A stretch of 7,908 bases of DNA from Suttonella ornithocola. GTDB lineage: Bacteria; Pseudomonadota; Gammaproteobacteria; Cardiobacteriales; Cardiobacteriaceae. The number at the start of each line of letters is the position of its first letter. Position 1 is the first letter of the stretch. Below are positions 1 to 5,695 of this stretch, one piece after another. The stretch lies in assembly GCF_001889065.1 (NCBI RefSeq), contig NZ_LWHB01000186.1, positions 1 to 7,908 on the forward strand, given 5' to 3'. Made by a program: the position numbers and the translations under genes. The notes beneath the pieces are model-generated. The model saw nothing but the letters and a program-made list of their open reading frames with translations, had not been told where the DNA came from and searched no databases.

Positions 1-68
1 GCGCGCCAAGTTTCTCCATTAGCAATATCGTTAAGAATTTTCTGTCGGAATTGGCTGCAGTAGGTCAT
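1..68 (-). CDS. IS630-like transposase, N-terminal fragment cut by window edge
   Basis: This is the first 22 codons of a transposase that continues beyond the left edge. The start ATG is at 68-66, and the product begins MTYCSQFRQKILNDIANGET. It equals the start of the right-hand copy except for Ser5, which is Cys in the other (AGC against TGC). No good Shine-Dalgarno lies upstream of the ATG; the start is chosen because both copies share it and it opens the helix-turn-helix domain directly. Whether this copy is intact cannot be judged here. Confidence 0.65.
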   Translation of the reverse strand, partial: MTYCSQFRQKILNDIANGETWR

Positions 69-159
69 AGGATATGCTCAGTTTGTTTTTGATAATTCTA
101 CTACAAGTTGTTCTTTATATCTGCTTTGGATAGATTGGATTATAAGTGATTTGACTATA
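1..159 (-). mobile_element. IS630-like insertion sequence, 5' part only (left copy)
   Basis: This is the upstream end of an insertion sequence reading leftwards out of the window. Bases 1-159 are the reverse complement of 7666-7824 with one mismatch (T56 against T7769), so both are copies of one element. The outer end reads TATAGTCAAATCACTTATAA on the minus strand, and the two copies diverge directly outside it. The shared TATA at the border fits the TA target duplication used by IS630-family elements, but only one end of each copy is visible, so the duplication cannot be confirmed. About 90 bases separate the tip from the transposase start. The element interrupts an integrase gene. The family call rests on the encoded N-terminal helix-turn-helix and the TA junction. 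Confidence 0.8.
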
Positions 160-339
160 ACGCTCAATTGCCTCAGCAACCGTTCGCCTTACAACTACTG
201 CTCCCGATTTCATCAATGATTTTTGTTCAAGCTCAAATCTCTGTGCTTCGATTTTCGTTTCAAACTGTTTATAAATACCCGGCATCCCTTTCGGTCGTAA
301 CTCAACTTTCCAGCCGTTTGCTGTTTTACGAATGGCCAT
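157..339 (-). pseudogene. Phage-type tyrosine integrase, N-terminal fragment truncated by IS
   Basis: The first 61 codons encode what looks like the N-terminal arm-type DNA-binding domain of a phage/island tyrosine recombinase. It begins MAIRKTANGWKVELRPKG, followed by a basic-aromatic stretch (GIYKQFETKIEAQRFELEQK) and then TVAEAIERY, the usual lead-in to the core-binding SAM-like domain. The IS starts at codon 61 (TAT, 159-157). Translation would run into the IS and stop at 115 after a short foreign tail. The core-binding and catalytic domains (R-H-R-Y) are missing, so the protein cannot recombine DNA. The start is ATG at 339: AGGAG at 350-346 lies 6 bases upstream. A TTG at 345 is also in frame but touches that Shine-Dalgarno. 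The gene lies about 150 bases beyond the 3' end of tRNA-Arg, the usual position for an integrase of a tRNA-integrating element. Confidence 0.75.
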
Positions 340-352
340 ACTCAACTCCTAG

Positions 353-381
353 GCGTAATTTTGGGCGTAAAAAAAGCGTAA
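353..381. repeat. Three phased GCGTAA repeats between integrase and tRNA
   Basis: GCGTAA occurs at 353-358, 365-370 and 376-381, giving start-to-start spacings of 12 and 11 bases, about one helical turn. A related CCGTAA is at 450-455 and GCGCAA at 471-476. They lie just upstream of the integrase start and between it and the tRNA, where arm-type integrase sites of an attachment region are expected. The rest of 382-490 is A-rich, with no gene and no convincing terminator. The function as integrase-binding sites is inferred from position and phasing only. Confidence 0.4.
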
Positions 382-490
382 AAAAACTTAGAAAACGAGC
401 GAAAAATAGCACAAAGAGAAATTTGAAAGAAAGCTAACGCTATAAAATACCGTAAAAATACTAAGAAATAGCGCAAAAGAATTTTTATAA

Positions 491-566
491 TGGTGCCCGA
501 GGCAGGACTTGAACCTGCAACCTTTCCCTTAGGAGGGGACTGCTCTATCCATTAAGCTACAAGGGC
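491..566 (-). tRNA. tRNA-Arg (anticodon CCU) with mismatched acceptor stem
   Basis: A 76-base tRNA with encoded CCA (TGG at 491-493). On the minus strand it reads GCCCTTG acceptor, TA, D-arm with GCTT/GAGC, anticodon loop CTCCTAA (anticodon CCT, reading AGG), variable AGGTT, T-arm GCAGG-TTCAAGT-CCTGC, 3' acceptor CTCGGGC, A73, CCA. The D- and T-stems pair perfectly. Odd points: in the acceptor stem positions 5:68 are T/C and 6:67 are T/T, so only 1-4 and 7 pair; in the anticodon stem 27:43 is G/A. A fully paired version would end CAAGGGC instead of CTCGGGC. The 5' half and the 3' end therefore look as if they have different origins, which fits integration of the neighbouring element into the tRNA 3' end. 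The gene starts 12 bases after rnpB with no terminator between them. Confidence 0.93.
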
Positions 567-578
567 ATAAGAAGAAAT

Positions 579-904
579 AGAGTTCGCCGATAAGCCGGGT
601 TCTGTCGTGGACAATCATTCCTCTGGAGTATGCATTACTGCTTACTTCTAGCGATCTACCCAAAGTCACGACGGGTCGCCGCATGGACTTTCTATTTGAT
701 CTTGCTCCGAATGGGGTTTGCCCTGCCACGATTGTTACCAATCGCGCGGTGCGCTCTTACCGCACCATTTCACCCTTACCTAAGAGGCGGTATATTTTCT
801 GTGGCACTTTCCGTCAGCTCACGCTGCCCGGGCGTTACCCGGCATTCTACCCTATGGAGCCCGGACTTTCCTCTAGCTAAGCTAGCGATTGTCTGGCGAA
901 CTCT
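579..904 (-). ncRNA. rnpB: RNase P RNA (bacterial type A), compact P3 and P12
   Basis: This is the catalytic RNA of RNase P, which cuts 5' leaders from pre-tRNAs. On the minus strand it carries the conserved GAGGAAAGTCCGGGCTCC (P4 region) and near the 3' end ACAGAACCCGGCTTATCGG. The ends pair as P1 (AGAGTTCGCC at 904-895 with GGCGAACTCT at 588-579), and P2 (GACAATC/GATTGTC) covaries against E. coli GACAGUC/GACUGUC. P13/P14 with GGTAAGAGCGCACC and GTAA-loop hairpins are clear, as is P18 with a GTAA loop. At about 326 bases it is shorter than the roughly 377 of E. coli. P3 shrinks to a 5-bp hairpin (CTAGC-TTA-GCTAG), and the P12 region is only CCT-CTT-AGG. The L15 region reads GGGCAAACCCC where E. 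coli has CGGTAAACTCC. The ends were placed from P1; the true 3' end may differ by a few bases. Confidence 0.97.
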
Positions 905-910
905 TTTTCT

Positions 911-939
911 ATTGTAGAGGATATTTTGTTCGTTGACGA
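911..939 (-). promoter_or_regulatory. Predicted sigma70 promoter for rnpB (and tRNA-Arg)
   Basis: On the minus strand a -10 TACAAT (916-911, 5/6 to consensus) lies 17 bases from a -35 TCGTCA (939-934, 4/6). The base 7 downstream of the -10 is position 904, exactly the 5' end deduced from the P1 helix. That independent agreement makes this the best-supported promoter in the window. No other promoter is evident before the tRNA. Confidence 0.72.
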
Positions 940-1005
940 GCAGATATTTGTAGAAGATTGAACTGTATTTCACTTAAAGAGTGATAAGTACTAAGAGAGA
1001 GTTTA

Positions 1006-1037
1006 AGATAATCTCGTATAGAGATACGAGATTATCT
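1006..1037 (-). terminator. Perfect 13-bp hairpin after ettA, probable terminator
   Basis: AGATAATCTCGTA (1006-1018) is exactly complementary to 1025-1037, with a six-base loop (TAGAGA) that can close one further pair. It starts 9 bases after the ettA stop. The stem is AT-rich and on the ettA strand is followed by TTAAACTCTCTC rather than a clean T run, so it is a weak intrinsic terminator at best; it may instead protect the 3' end of the mRNA. It separates ettA from the rnpB promoter. Confidence 0.55.
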
Positions 1038-1046
1038 GCTAAGAAA

Positions 1047-2708
1047 TTAGATTTTTTTGTATTTTATGCGATGCGGTTGATCTGCTGCTTCGCCTAAGCG
1101 TTTTCTGCGGTCTGCTTCGTATTCACTGTAGGTACCAGGGAAAAATTCAACTTGGCTATCGCCTTCAAATGCTAGGATATGAGTAGCAACTCTATCTAAG
1201 AACCAACGGTCGTGCGAGATGATAAGTGCGCTACCTGGAAAGGCAAGAATAGCTTCTTCTAATGCGCGAAGGGTTTCTACATCCAAATCGTTGGTTGGTT
1301 CGTCAAGTAGTAGGACGTTTCCGCCGCTTTTGAGAAGTTTGGCGAGATGAAGTCGATTTCGCTCACCACCAGATAGGTCACCAACGCGTTTTTGTTGGTC
1401 ACTACCTTTAAAGTTAAAACGTCCCAGATAGGCACGACTTGGAATGGTATAGTTTCCAACAATAATGTTATCTAAACCATCAGAAACTTCTTCCCAAACG
1501 GTTTTCTTGTCATCTAGGGCATCGCGGCTTTGGTCAACAAAAGCAAGGTTAACAGTTTCCCCAATTTCTACGTTACCAGCATCTGGGGTATCACGCCCCA
1601 CTAGGATGTTAAATAGGGTCGATTTTCCTGCACCGTTAGGGCCAATAATGCCTAGAATCGCGCCTGCTGGAAGATTAAAGTTTAAATCTTCATAGAGCAT
1701 TTTGTGCTCATATCCTTTGGAGAGATGTTCTGCAATAATGACTTTATCGCCCAATCGCTCACCTGGTGGAATATAGATTTCTTGGGTTTCGCTACGTTTT
1801 TGGAATTCTTTACTAGAAAGTTCATCAAAACGAGCAAGTCGAGCTTTTGATTTGCTTTGGCGACCTTTAGCATTTTGGCGTACCCATTCAAGTTCTTGCT
1901 TAAGCGCACGTCGGTGAGCAGATTCTTGTTTTTCTTCAATTTCTAGTCGTTTTTCTTTCTGCTCTAGCCAAGATGAGTAGTTACCTTGCCAAGGAATTCC
2001 TTGTCCACGATCCAGTTCGAGTATCCAGCCAGCAACGTTATCTAGGAAATATCTATCGTGAGTAACGGCAACAACGGTACCTGGGAAGTCGTGTAAATAG
2101 CGTTCTAACCATGCGATAGATTCAGCATCAAGGTGGTTAGTTGGCTCATCTAGCAATAACATATCAGGGTTTGAAAGCAATAGACGACATAAGGCAACAC
2201 GGCGTTTTTCACCGCCTGATAGGGTAGCTGTTTTTTGGTCCCAAGGCGGTAAACGCAGGGCATCAGCAGCAATATCCATTCTGCGTTCGTTGTCATGCCC
2301 ACCGCCAGCAGAAAGTTTATTTTCTAATTCTGCTTGTTTAGCTGCTAATGCATCGAAGTCTGCATCTAGTTCGGCATAAGCCGCATAGACGGCATCAAGC
2401 TCAGCTTGTACGTCTTTCATATCGCTCATGGCTTCTTCAACGACTTCACGAACAGTTTTTTCTGGATCTAGTTGTGGTTCTTGCGGTAAGTATCCAATTT
2501 GAATACCTGGTTGGGGGCGGGCTTCACCAATAATGTCGGTATCTACGCCGGCCATAATTTTAAGTAGGGTAGATTTTCCAGCGCCGTTTAAGCCAAGAAT
2601 TCCGATTTTGGCTCCGGGAAAAAAGGAAAGGGAAATATCTTTTAAGATGTGTTTTCCTGGTGGGACTACTTTACCCACGCGATTCATAGTAAATACGTAT
2701 TGACTCAT
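1047..2708 (-). CDS. ettA: Energy-dependent translational throttle protein EttA (ABC-F ATPase)
   Basis: A 553-residue ABC-F protein, nearly the length of E. coli EttA (555), and alignable end to end with it from memory. EttA is a cytoplasmic ATPase that binds the ribosomal E site and gates the first peptide-bond step according to the ATP/ADP ratio. There are two ABC domains without membrane segments. Domain 1 has Walker A GLNGAGKST (39-47), signature LSGGEKRR (163-170) and Walker B MLLLDEP with Glu188. Domain 2 has GPNGAGKST (356-364), LSGGERNR (445-452) and VLLLDEP with Glu470. The arm insertion lies around 93-135. The charged P-site tRNA-interaction linker spans about 245-310 and includes KGRQSKSKARLARF. 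The C-terminus RIKYKKI also matches the family. ATG at 2708 matches the family N-terminus, although the Shine-Dalgarno is weak. It is divergent from ubiA. All catalytic residues are present, so it should be functional. Confidence 0.97.
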   Translation of the reverse strand: MSQYVFTMNRVGKVVPPGKHILKDISLSFFPGAKIGILGLNGAGKSTLLKIMAGVDTDIIGEARPQPGIQIGYLPQEPQLDPEKTVREVVEEAMSDMKDVQAELDAVYAAYAELDADFDALAAKQAELENKLSAGGGHDNERRMDIAADALRLPPWDQKTATLSGGEKRRVALCRLLLSNPDMLLLDEPTNHLDAESIAWLERYLHDFPGTVVAVTHDRYFLDNVAGWILELDRGQGIPWQGNYSSWLEQKEKRLEIEEKQESAHRRALKQELEWVRQNAKGRQSKSKARLARFDELSSKEFQKRSETQEIYIPPGERLGDKVIIAEHLSKGYEHKMLYEDLNFNLPAGAILGIIGPNGAGKSTLFNILVGRDTPDAGNVEIGETVNLAFVDQSRDALDDKKTVWEEVSDGLDNIIVGNYTIPSRAYLGRFNFKGSDQQKRVGDLSGGERNRLHLAKLLKSGGNVLLLDEPTNDLDVETLRALEEAILAFPGSALIISHDRWFLDRVATHILAFEGDSQVEFFPGTYSEYEADRRKRLGEAADQPHRIKYKKI

Positions 2709-2720
2709 TAATTTTTAGGA

Positions 2721-2749
2721 TTGTTTGATGAAAGCAGGTATTCTATAAG
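2721..2749 (+). promoter_or_regulatory. Predicted ubiA promoter
   Basis: TTGTTT (2721-2726, 3/6 but with the key TTG), a 17-base spacer, then TATAAG (2744-2749, 5/6). The start would fall near 2756, giving a leader of about 23 bases before the ubiA ATG. Its -10 shares two bases with the predicted ettA -10 on the other strand. Confidence 0.45.
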
Positions 2750-2768
2750 ACAGTTTATTAAATACCAA
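2740..2768 (-). promoter_or_regulatory. Predicted ettA promoter, overlapping the ubiA promoter
   Basis: On the minus strand TTGGTA (2768-2763, 4/6), a 17-base spacer, then TAGAAT (2745-2740, 5/6). The start would fall near 2733, giving a leader of about 25 bases. RNA polymerase bound here would cover the ubiA -10 and start site, so the two promoters should compete. Confidence 0.45.
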
Positions 2769-2778
2769 ATGCTTAACC

Positions 2779-3639
2779 ATGATTGTTTCTCAAAAACTTA
2801 ATGCTTATGCGCGCTTAATGCGCCTCGATAAACCAGTAGGCACATTATTACTGGCTTGGAGTAGTCTATGGGGACTATGGCTTGCCGGTCAGGGGGAACC
2901 GCCTGCTAGAATTACTTTTATTATTTTATTAGGCACTTGGACGATGCGTAGTGCTGGATGTGTGTTTAATGATTTGGCAGATAGGCGATTTGATGGACAT
3001 GTTGAGCGAACGCGTTTGCGTCCTTTAGCTAGTCAAGAAGTGAGTGTTACAGAGGCTTTAGTTTTAGGCATTGGTTTATTGTTGCTAAGCTTAATTTTAG
3101 TTTTATTACTAAATTGGCAAAGCGTATTACTTGCCATTTTTTGTGTGGTGGTCGCTATTATTTATCCGTTTTGTAAACGTTTTTTGCCTACACCACAAGC
3201 AATGCTCGGTGTGGCTTTTGCTAGTGCTATTTTAATGGCGGAAACGGCTATTTTAGGCAAAATTACTTGGTCTGGATTTTTTATGTTTTTGGGAAGTGTA
3301 TTTTGGGCGTTGGTTTACGATACGTTTTATGCTTTGGTTGATAGAGATGATGATATTCCGCTTGGTTTACGTTCTTCTGCGATTTTTGCCCAAGGGAAAG
3401 AAATTGCTTTTATTCGAAATATGATGGTGTTGATGTTATCTGCTTTGTTAATCAGCGGCTTAATAGCTTCTCTAAGCTATTGGTACTATTTAGGGTTAAT
3501 AGTCGCGGGTGGATTGATGTGTTATGAGCTTTGGATGTGCCGAGGATTAGATAAGAAAGCTTGTTTTTCCGCTTTTCATCATAATAATTGGGTGGGCGCT
3601 GCAATTTTTTCAGGGTTAGTATTAAATTTTTTACCATAA
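2779..3639 (+). CDS. ubiA: 4-hydroxybenzoate polyprenyltransferase UbiA
   Basis: A 286-residue inner-membrane prenyltransferase that attaches the polyprenyl tail to 4-hydroxybenzoate in ubiquinone synthesis; E. coli UbiA has about 290 residues. It is strongly hydrophobic with roughly eight or nine membrane segments. The first Asp-rich motif is NDLADRRFD (64-72), preceded by the family TWTMRSAGC and followed by GHVERTRLRPLAS. The second is YDTFYALVDRDDD (180-192), followed by LGLRSSAI. These bind the Mg-diphosphate of the prenyl donor, and all the aspartates are there. The N-terminal RLDKPVGTLLLAW also fits the family. ATG 2779 is used because it opens the family N-terminus; no strong Shine-Dalgarno is visible. 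ubiC is not adjacent in this window. A terminator follows at 3645-3680. Confidence 0.96.
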   Translation: MIVSQKLNAYARLMRLDKPVGTLLLAWSSLWGLWLAGQGEPPARITFIILLGTWTMRSAGCVFNDLADRRFDGHVERTRLRPLASQEVSVTEALVLGIGLLLLSLILVLLLNWQSVLLAIFCVVVAIIYPFCKRFLPTPQAMLGVAFASAILMAETAILGKITWSGFFMFLGSVFWALVYDTFYALVDRDDDIPLGLRSSAIFAQGKEIAFIRNMMVLMLSALLISGLIASLSYWYYLGLIVAGGLMCYELWMCRGLDKKACFSAFHHNNWVGAAIFSGLVLNFLP

Positions 3640-3644
3640 AAGTA

Positions 3645-3680
3645 GAATGTTTGTGATAGCATCCAAACTTTCGTTTTTTT
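3645..3680 (+). terminator. Intrinsic terminator after ubiA
   Basis: The stem is GAA/TTC (3645-3647 with 3670-3672), a T-T mismatch, GTTTG/CAAAC (3649-3653 with 3664-3668), a bulged T3654, then GAT/ATC closing an AGC loop. Seven T follow at 3674-3680. It begins 5 bases after the ubiA stop. The T run ends only 15 bases before the next start codon, so it also forms the leader of the ABC operon. Confidence 0.65.
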
Positions 3681-3695
3681 AATGAAGGAAATGAT

Positions 3696-4661
3696 ATGAA
3701 AAAATTATTAATAGCAGGACTCGTGGGGATGTTAGCGACATTTCCTGTTTTGGCTCAAAAGAAAGATTTACCTTTAGTTGCAGTAACGCAAATTATAGAG
3801 CATCCTGCGCTTGGGGAAGTTTATCGTGGCCTCATTGATGGTCTTAAAGAAAAAGGCTATGAAGACGGTAAAAATATTCGATTGGATTATCAAATTGCGC
3901 AAGGGGATATGGCTTTAAATACGCAAATTGCTAAGCAGTTTGCTGGCGAGAATCCAGCAGTGATTGTAGCGAGTACCACACCTTCAGCTCAGGCAGCTAT
4001 TGCAGCAGTTCATGGAAAAATTCCCGTTATCTTTACGGCTATTTCAGATCCAATAGGCGCGCAATTGGTTGATAATATGGAAAAGCCAGGCAAGAATGTG
4101 ACTGGTGTCAAAGAAGCATTGGCTTATGATGCAAATATGGAAACCATTGCGGAATTATTACCAGAATTAAAAGCATTGGGGACTGTGAGCAATCCAGGAG
4201 AAGATAATTCGGTAACGACGAATCGTGTCATTGAAGAGATGGCAAAAGCACGAGGCTGGACGTTTATCAATGCGCCTGCTAAAAATACAGGGGATGTTTT
4301 AGATGCAGCTCGTTCTTTGGTTGGAAAAGTCGATGCAATTTTAATTACAATGGATAATACCGCTGTCAGTGCTTTTCCTTCTATTGCCCAAGTCGCCGAT
4401 CAAAATAAAATTCCATTATTCGTCTTTGATACGTTTTCTGTGCCCAATGGTGCTGCTGTTGGAATCGGGTATGAAGAATACGATGTTGGGAAGTTAACGG
4501 CAGATCAAGTCGCTGCTGTGTTAGAAGGAAAAAATCCTGGTGATATCCCTGTGGCAGAAGTAGAAAAAACTCGAATTGTGCTTAATGAAAAGGCAGCAAA
4601 AAAACAAGGTTTAACATTGCCTCAAAGTCTAAAAGATAAAGCGGCAGAAGTTATTCAATAA
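3696..4661 (+). CDS. ABC importer periplasmic binding protein 1 (TrpX-like, PF04392 type)
   Basis: A 321-residue binding protein of the ABC_sub_bind/TrpX family, whose characterised members bind aromatic amino acids. It has a Sec signal peptide of 20 residues (KK, hydrophobic core, cleavage at VLA|Q) with no lipobox cysteine, so it is a soluble periplasmic protein. Family landmarks are TQIIEHPALGEVYRGL (31-46), AQGDMALNTQIAKQF, STTPSAQA and GKIPVIFTAISDP. The second lobe has DAARSLVGKVDAILITMDN. It is odd at two places where the paralogue next door keeps the usual residues: Ser165 in GTVSNPGED, where Tyr is expected, and TGVKEA (136-141), where TGxSD is expected. A different ligand or altered affinity is plausible. 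The start is set by GAAGGA 6 bases upstream of the ATG. It is the first gene of a four-gene operon; ligand not determinable from sequence. Confidence 0.88.
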   Translation: MKKLLIAGLVGMLATFPVLAQKKDLPLVAVTQIIEHPALGEVYRGLIDGLKEKGYEDGKNIRLDYQIAQGDMALNTQIAKQFAGENPAVIVASTTPSAQAAIAAVHGKIPVIFTAISDPIGAQLVDNMEKPGKNVTGVKEALAYDANMETIAELLPELKALGTVSNPGEDNSVTTNRVIEEMAKARGWTFINAPAKNTGDVLDAARSLVGKVDAILITMDNTAVSAFPSIAQVADQNKIPLFVFDTFSVPNGAAVGIGYEEYDVGKLTADQVAAVLEGKNPGDIPVAEVEKTRIVLNEKAAKKQGLTLPQSLKDKAAEVIQ

Positions 4662-4687
4662 TTTTAGAGAGAAATAGAGGAGATAAA

Positions 4688-5659
4688 ATGAAACTTTTTA
4701 AGCCCTTATTAGCGTTAACAATTGCTGCAAGTTCTATTACAGCTTGGAGTGCGGAACAACCTGTTGTTGCAGTCGCACAAATTATTTCCCATCCTGCATT
4801 AGATGCTTCATATCAAGGCTTGGTAGAAGAGCTGGAAAATGCAGGATATAAAAATGGCGAAAATATCAAAATTTTGCGTGAGATTGCACAAGGGGATCAA
4901 TCATTGGCTATGCAAATTGCGCAAAAATTTGTCGGAGAAAATCCTACAGTTCTTGTTGGGATTTCTACGCCATCTGCGCAAACTTTAAAAGCGGCTTCTC
5001 ATGGCAAAATTCCCGTTGTTTTTTCTGCGGTAACTGATCCTGTTGCTGCTGATTTGGTCAAAGATAAAGCGCATCCTGGTGGTATGGTAACAGGTGCAAG
5101 TGACAGAATTCCTTTAGAAAAGGGAGTTGAAATGTTAAAGCAAATTTTACCAAATGCGAAAACAATAGGCACAGTTTATAATCCAGGTGAAGCCAATTCA
5201 GAAACAGCCGTTAAAGAATTAGATGAGGTGCTAAAAAATCAGGATATGAAGCTTGTTAAAGCCCCTGCGACTAAAACGGCCGAAGTATTAGATGCTGCTC
5301 GCTCATTAGTTGGGAAAGTAGATACTATTTATATTACTTTAGATAATATTGCAGTTGGCGCTTTGGCTTCTATTATCCAAGTAGGAGAGCAAAGCAAAAT
5401 TCCTGTCTTTACAGTAGACACTTCGTCTGTGGCAAATGGTGCAATAGCCGCTTTAGGTTTCTCTTATGAAGATGTTGGTCGAGAAAGCGGTAAACAAGTC
5501 GTCGCCATTTTAAAAGGGCAAAAGCCAGAAAATCTCCCAGTTAAAGAAATTGAAGCACTTGAGCTTTATTTAAATCCTGGCGCTGCTCAAAAAATGGGCG
5601 TTGAATTGCCACAGGCTATTGTAGATAATGCGACACATATTGTCGAAACAAAAAAATAA
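4688..5659 (+). CDS. ABC importer periplasmic binding protein 2 (TrpX-like, PF04392 type)
   Basis: A 323-residue paralogue of the preceding gene, in the same family and collinear over the whole length. Its signal peptide probably cleaves at WSA|EQP (22/23), with no lipobox. It keeps the family motifs: AQIISHPALD, IAQGDQSLAMQIAQKFVGEN, STPSAQT, GKIPVVFSAVTDP, TGASD (135-139) and GTVYNPGEANS (161-171). LDAARSLVGKVD is identical in both paralogues, but their codons differ at many synonymous sites, so the duplication is not recent. This copy is closer to the family norm and is the better candidate for the ancestral function, probably uptake of an aromatic amino acid or a related compound. GAGGAG at 4677-4682, 5 bases before the ATG, is a strong Shine-Dalgarno. 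The gene lies 26 bases after the first binding protein. Confidence 0.9.
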   Translation: MKLFKPLLALTIAASSITAWSAEQPVVAVAQIISHPALDASYQGLVEELENAGYKNGENIKILREIAQGDQSLAMQIAQKFVGENPTVLVGISTPSAQTLKAASHGKIPVVFSAVTDPVAADLVKDKAHPGGMVTGASDRIPLEKGVEMLKQILPNAKTIGTVYNPGEANSETAVKELDEVLKNQDMKLVKAPATKTAEVLDAARSLVGKVDTIYITLDNIAVGALASIIQVGEQSKIPVFTVDTSSVANGAIAALGFSYEDVGRESGKQVVAILKGQKPENLPVKEIEALELYLNPGAAQKMGVELPQAIVDNATHIVETKK

Positions 5660-5666
5660 TTATGTT

Positions 5667-5682
5667 GCAGGGAAATACCTGC
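5667..5682 (+). other. Small intercistronic hairpin between binding protein and permease
   Basis: GCAGG (5667-5671) pairs with CCTGC (5678-5682) around a six-base loop. It sits 7 bases after the binding-protein stop and 13 bases before the permease ATG, with no T run beyond TTT. In other ABC operons, hairpins here stabilise binding-protein mRNA relative to membrane-protein mRNA; that role is inferred. It is only 5 bp, so chance is possible. Confidence 0.3.
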
Positions 5683-5695
5683 TTTCGGAATCATT

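Noticed and set aside
340..345. Integrase start at TTG 345
   Set aside because: The TTG abuts the AGGAG; ATG 339 has correct 6-base spacing and matches the usual MAIRK-type integrase start.
353..381. CRISPR-like array from the GCGTAA repeats
   Set aside because: Repeats are only 6 bases with 5-6 base gaps; no spacers and no cas genes.
168..437. 89-codon plus-strand frame opposite the integrase fragment
   Set aside because: It is antisense to a recognisable integrase N-terminus, extends into A-rich noncoding sequence and has low-complexity basic ends.
529..973. Several open frames of 65-95 codons on both strands across 529-973
   Set aside because: They lie over rnpB and the tRNA, whose conserved structure explains the sequence; the predicted peptides have no family features or ribosome sites.
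3640..3695. T-box, tryptophan leader peptide or riboswitch before the importer operon
   Set aside because: The gap after ubiA is only 56 bases and is filled by a terminator and a Shine-Dalgarno; no leader peptide with repeated Trp/Tyr/Phe codons and no room for an aptamer.
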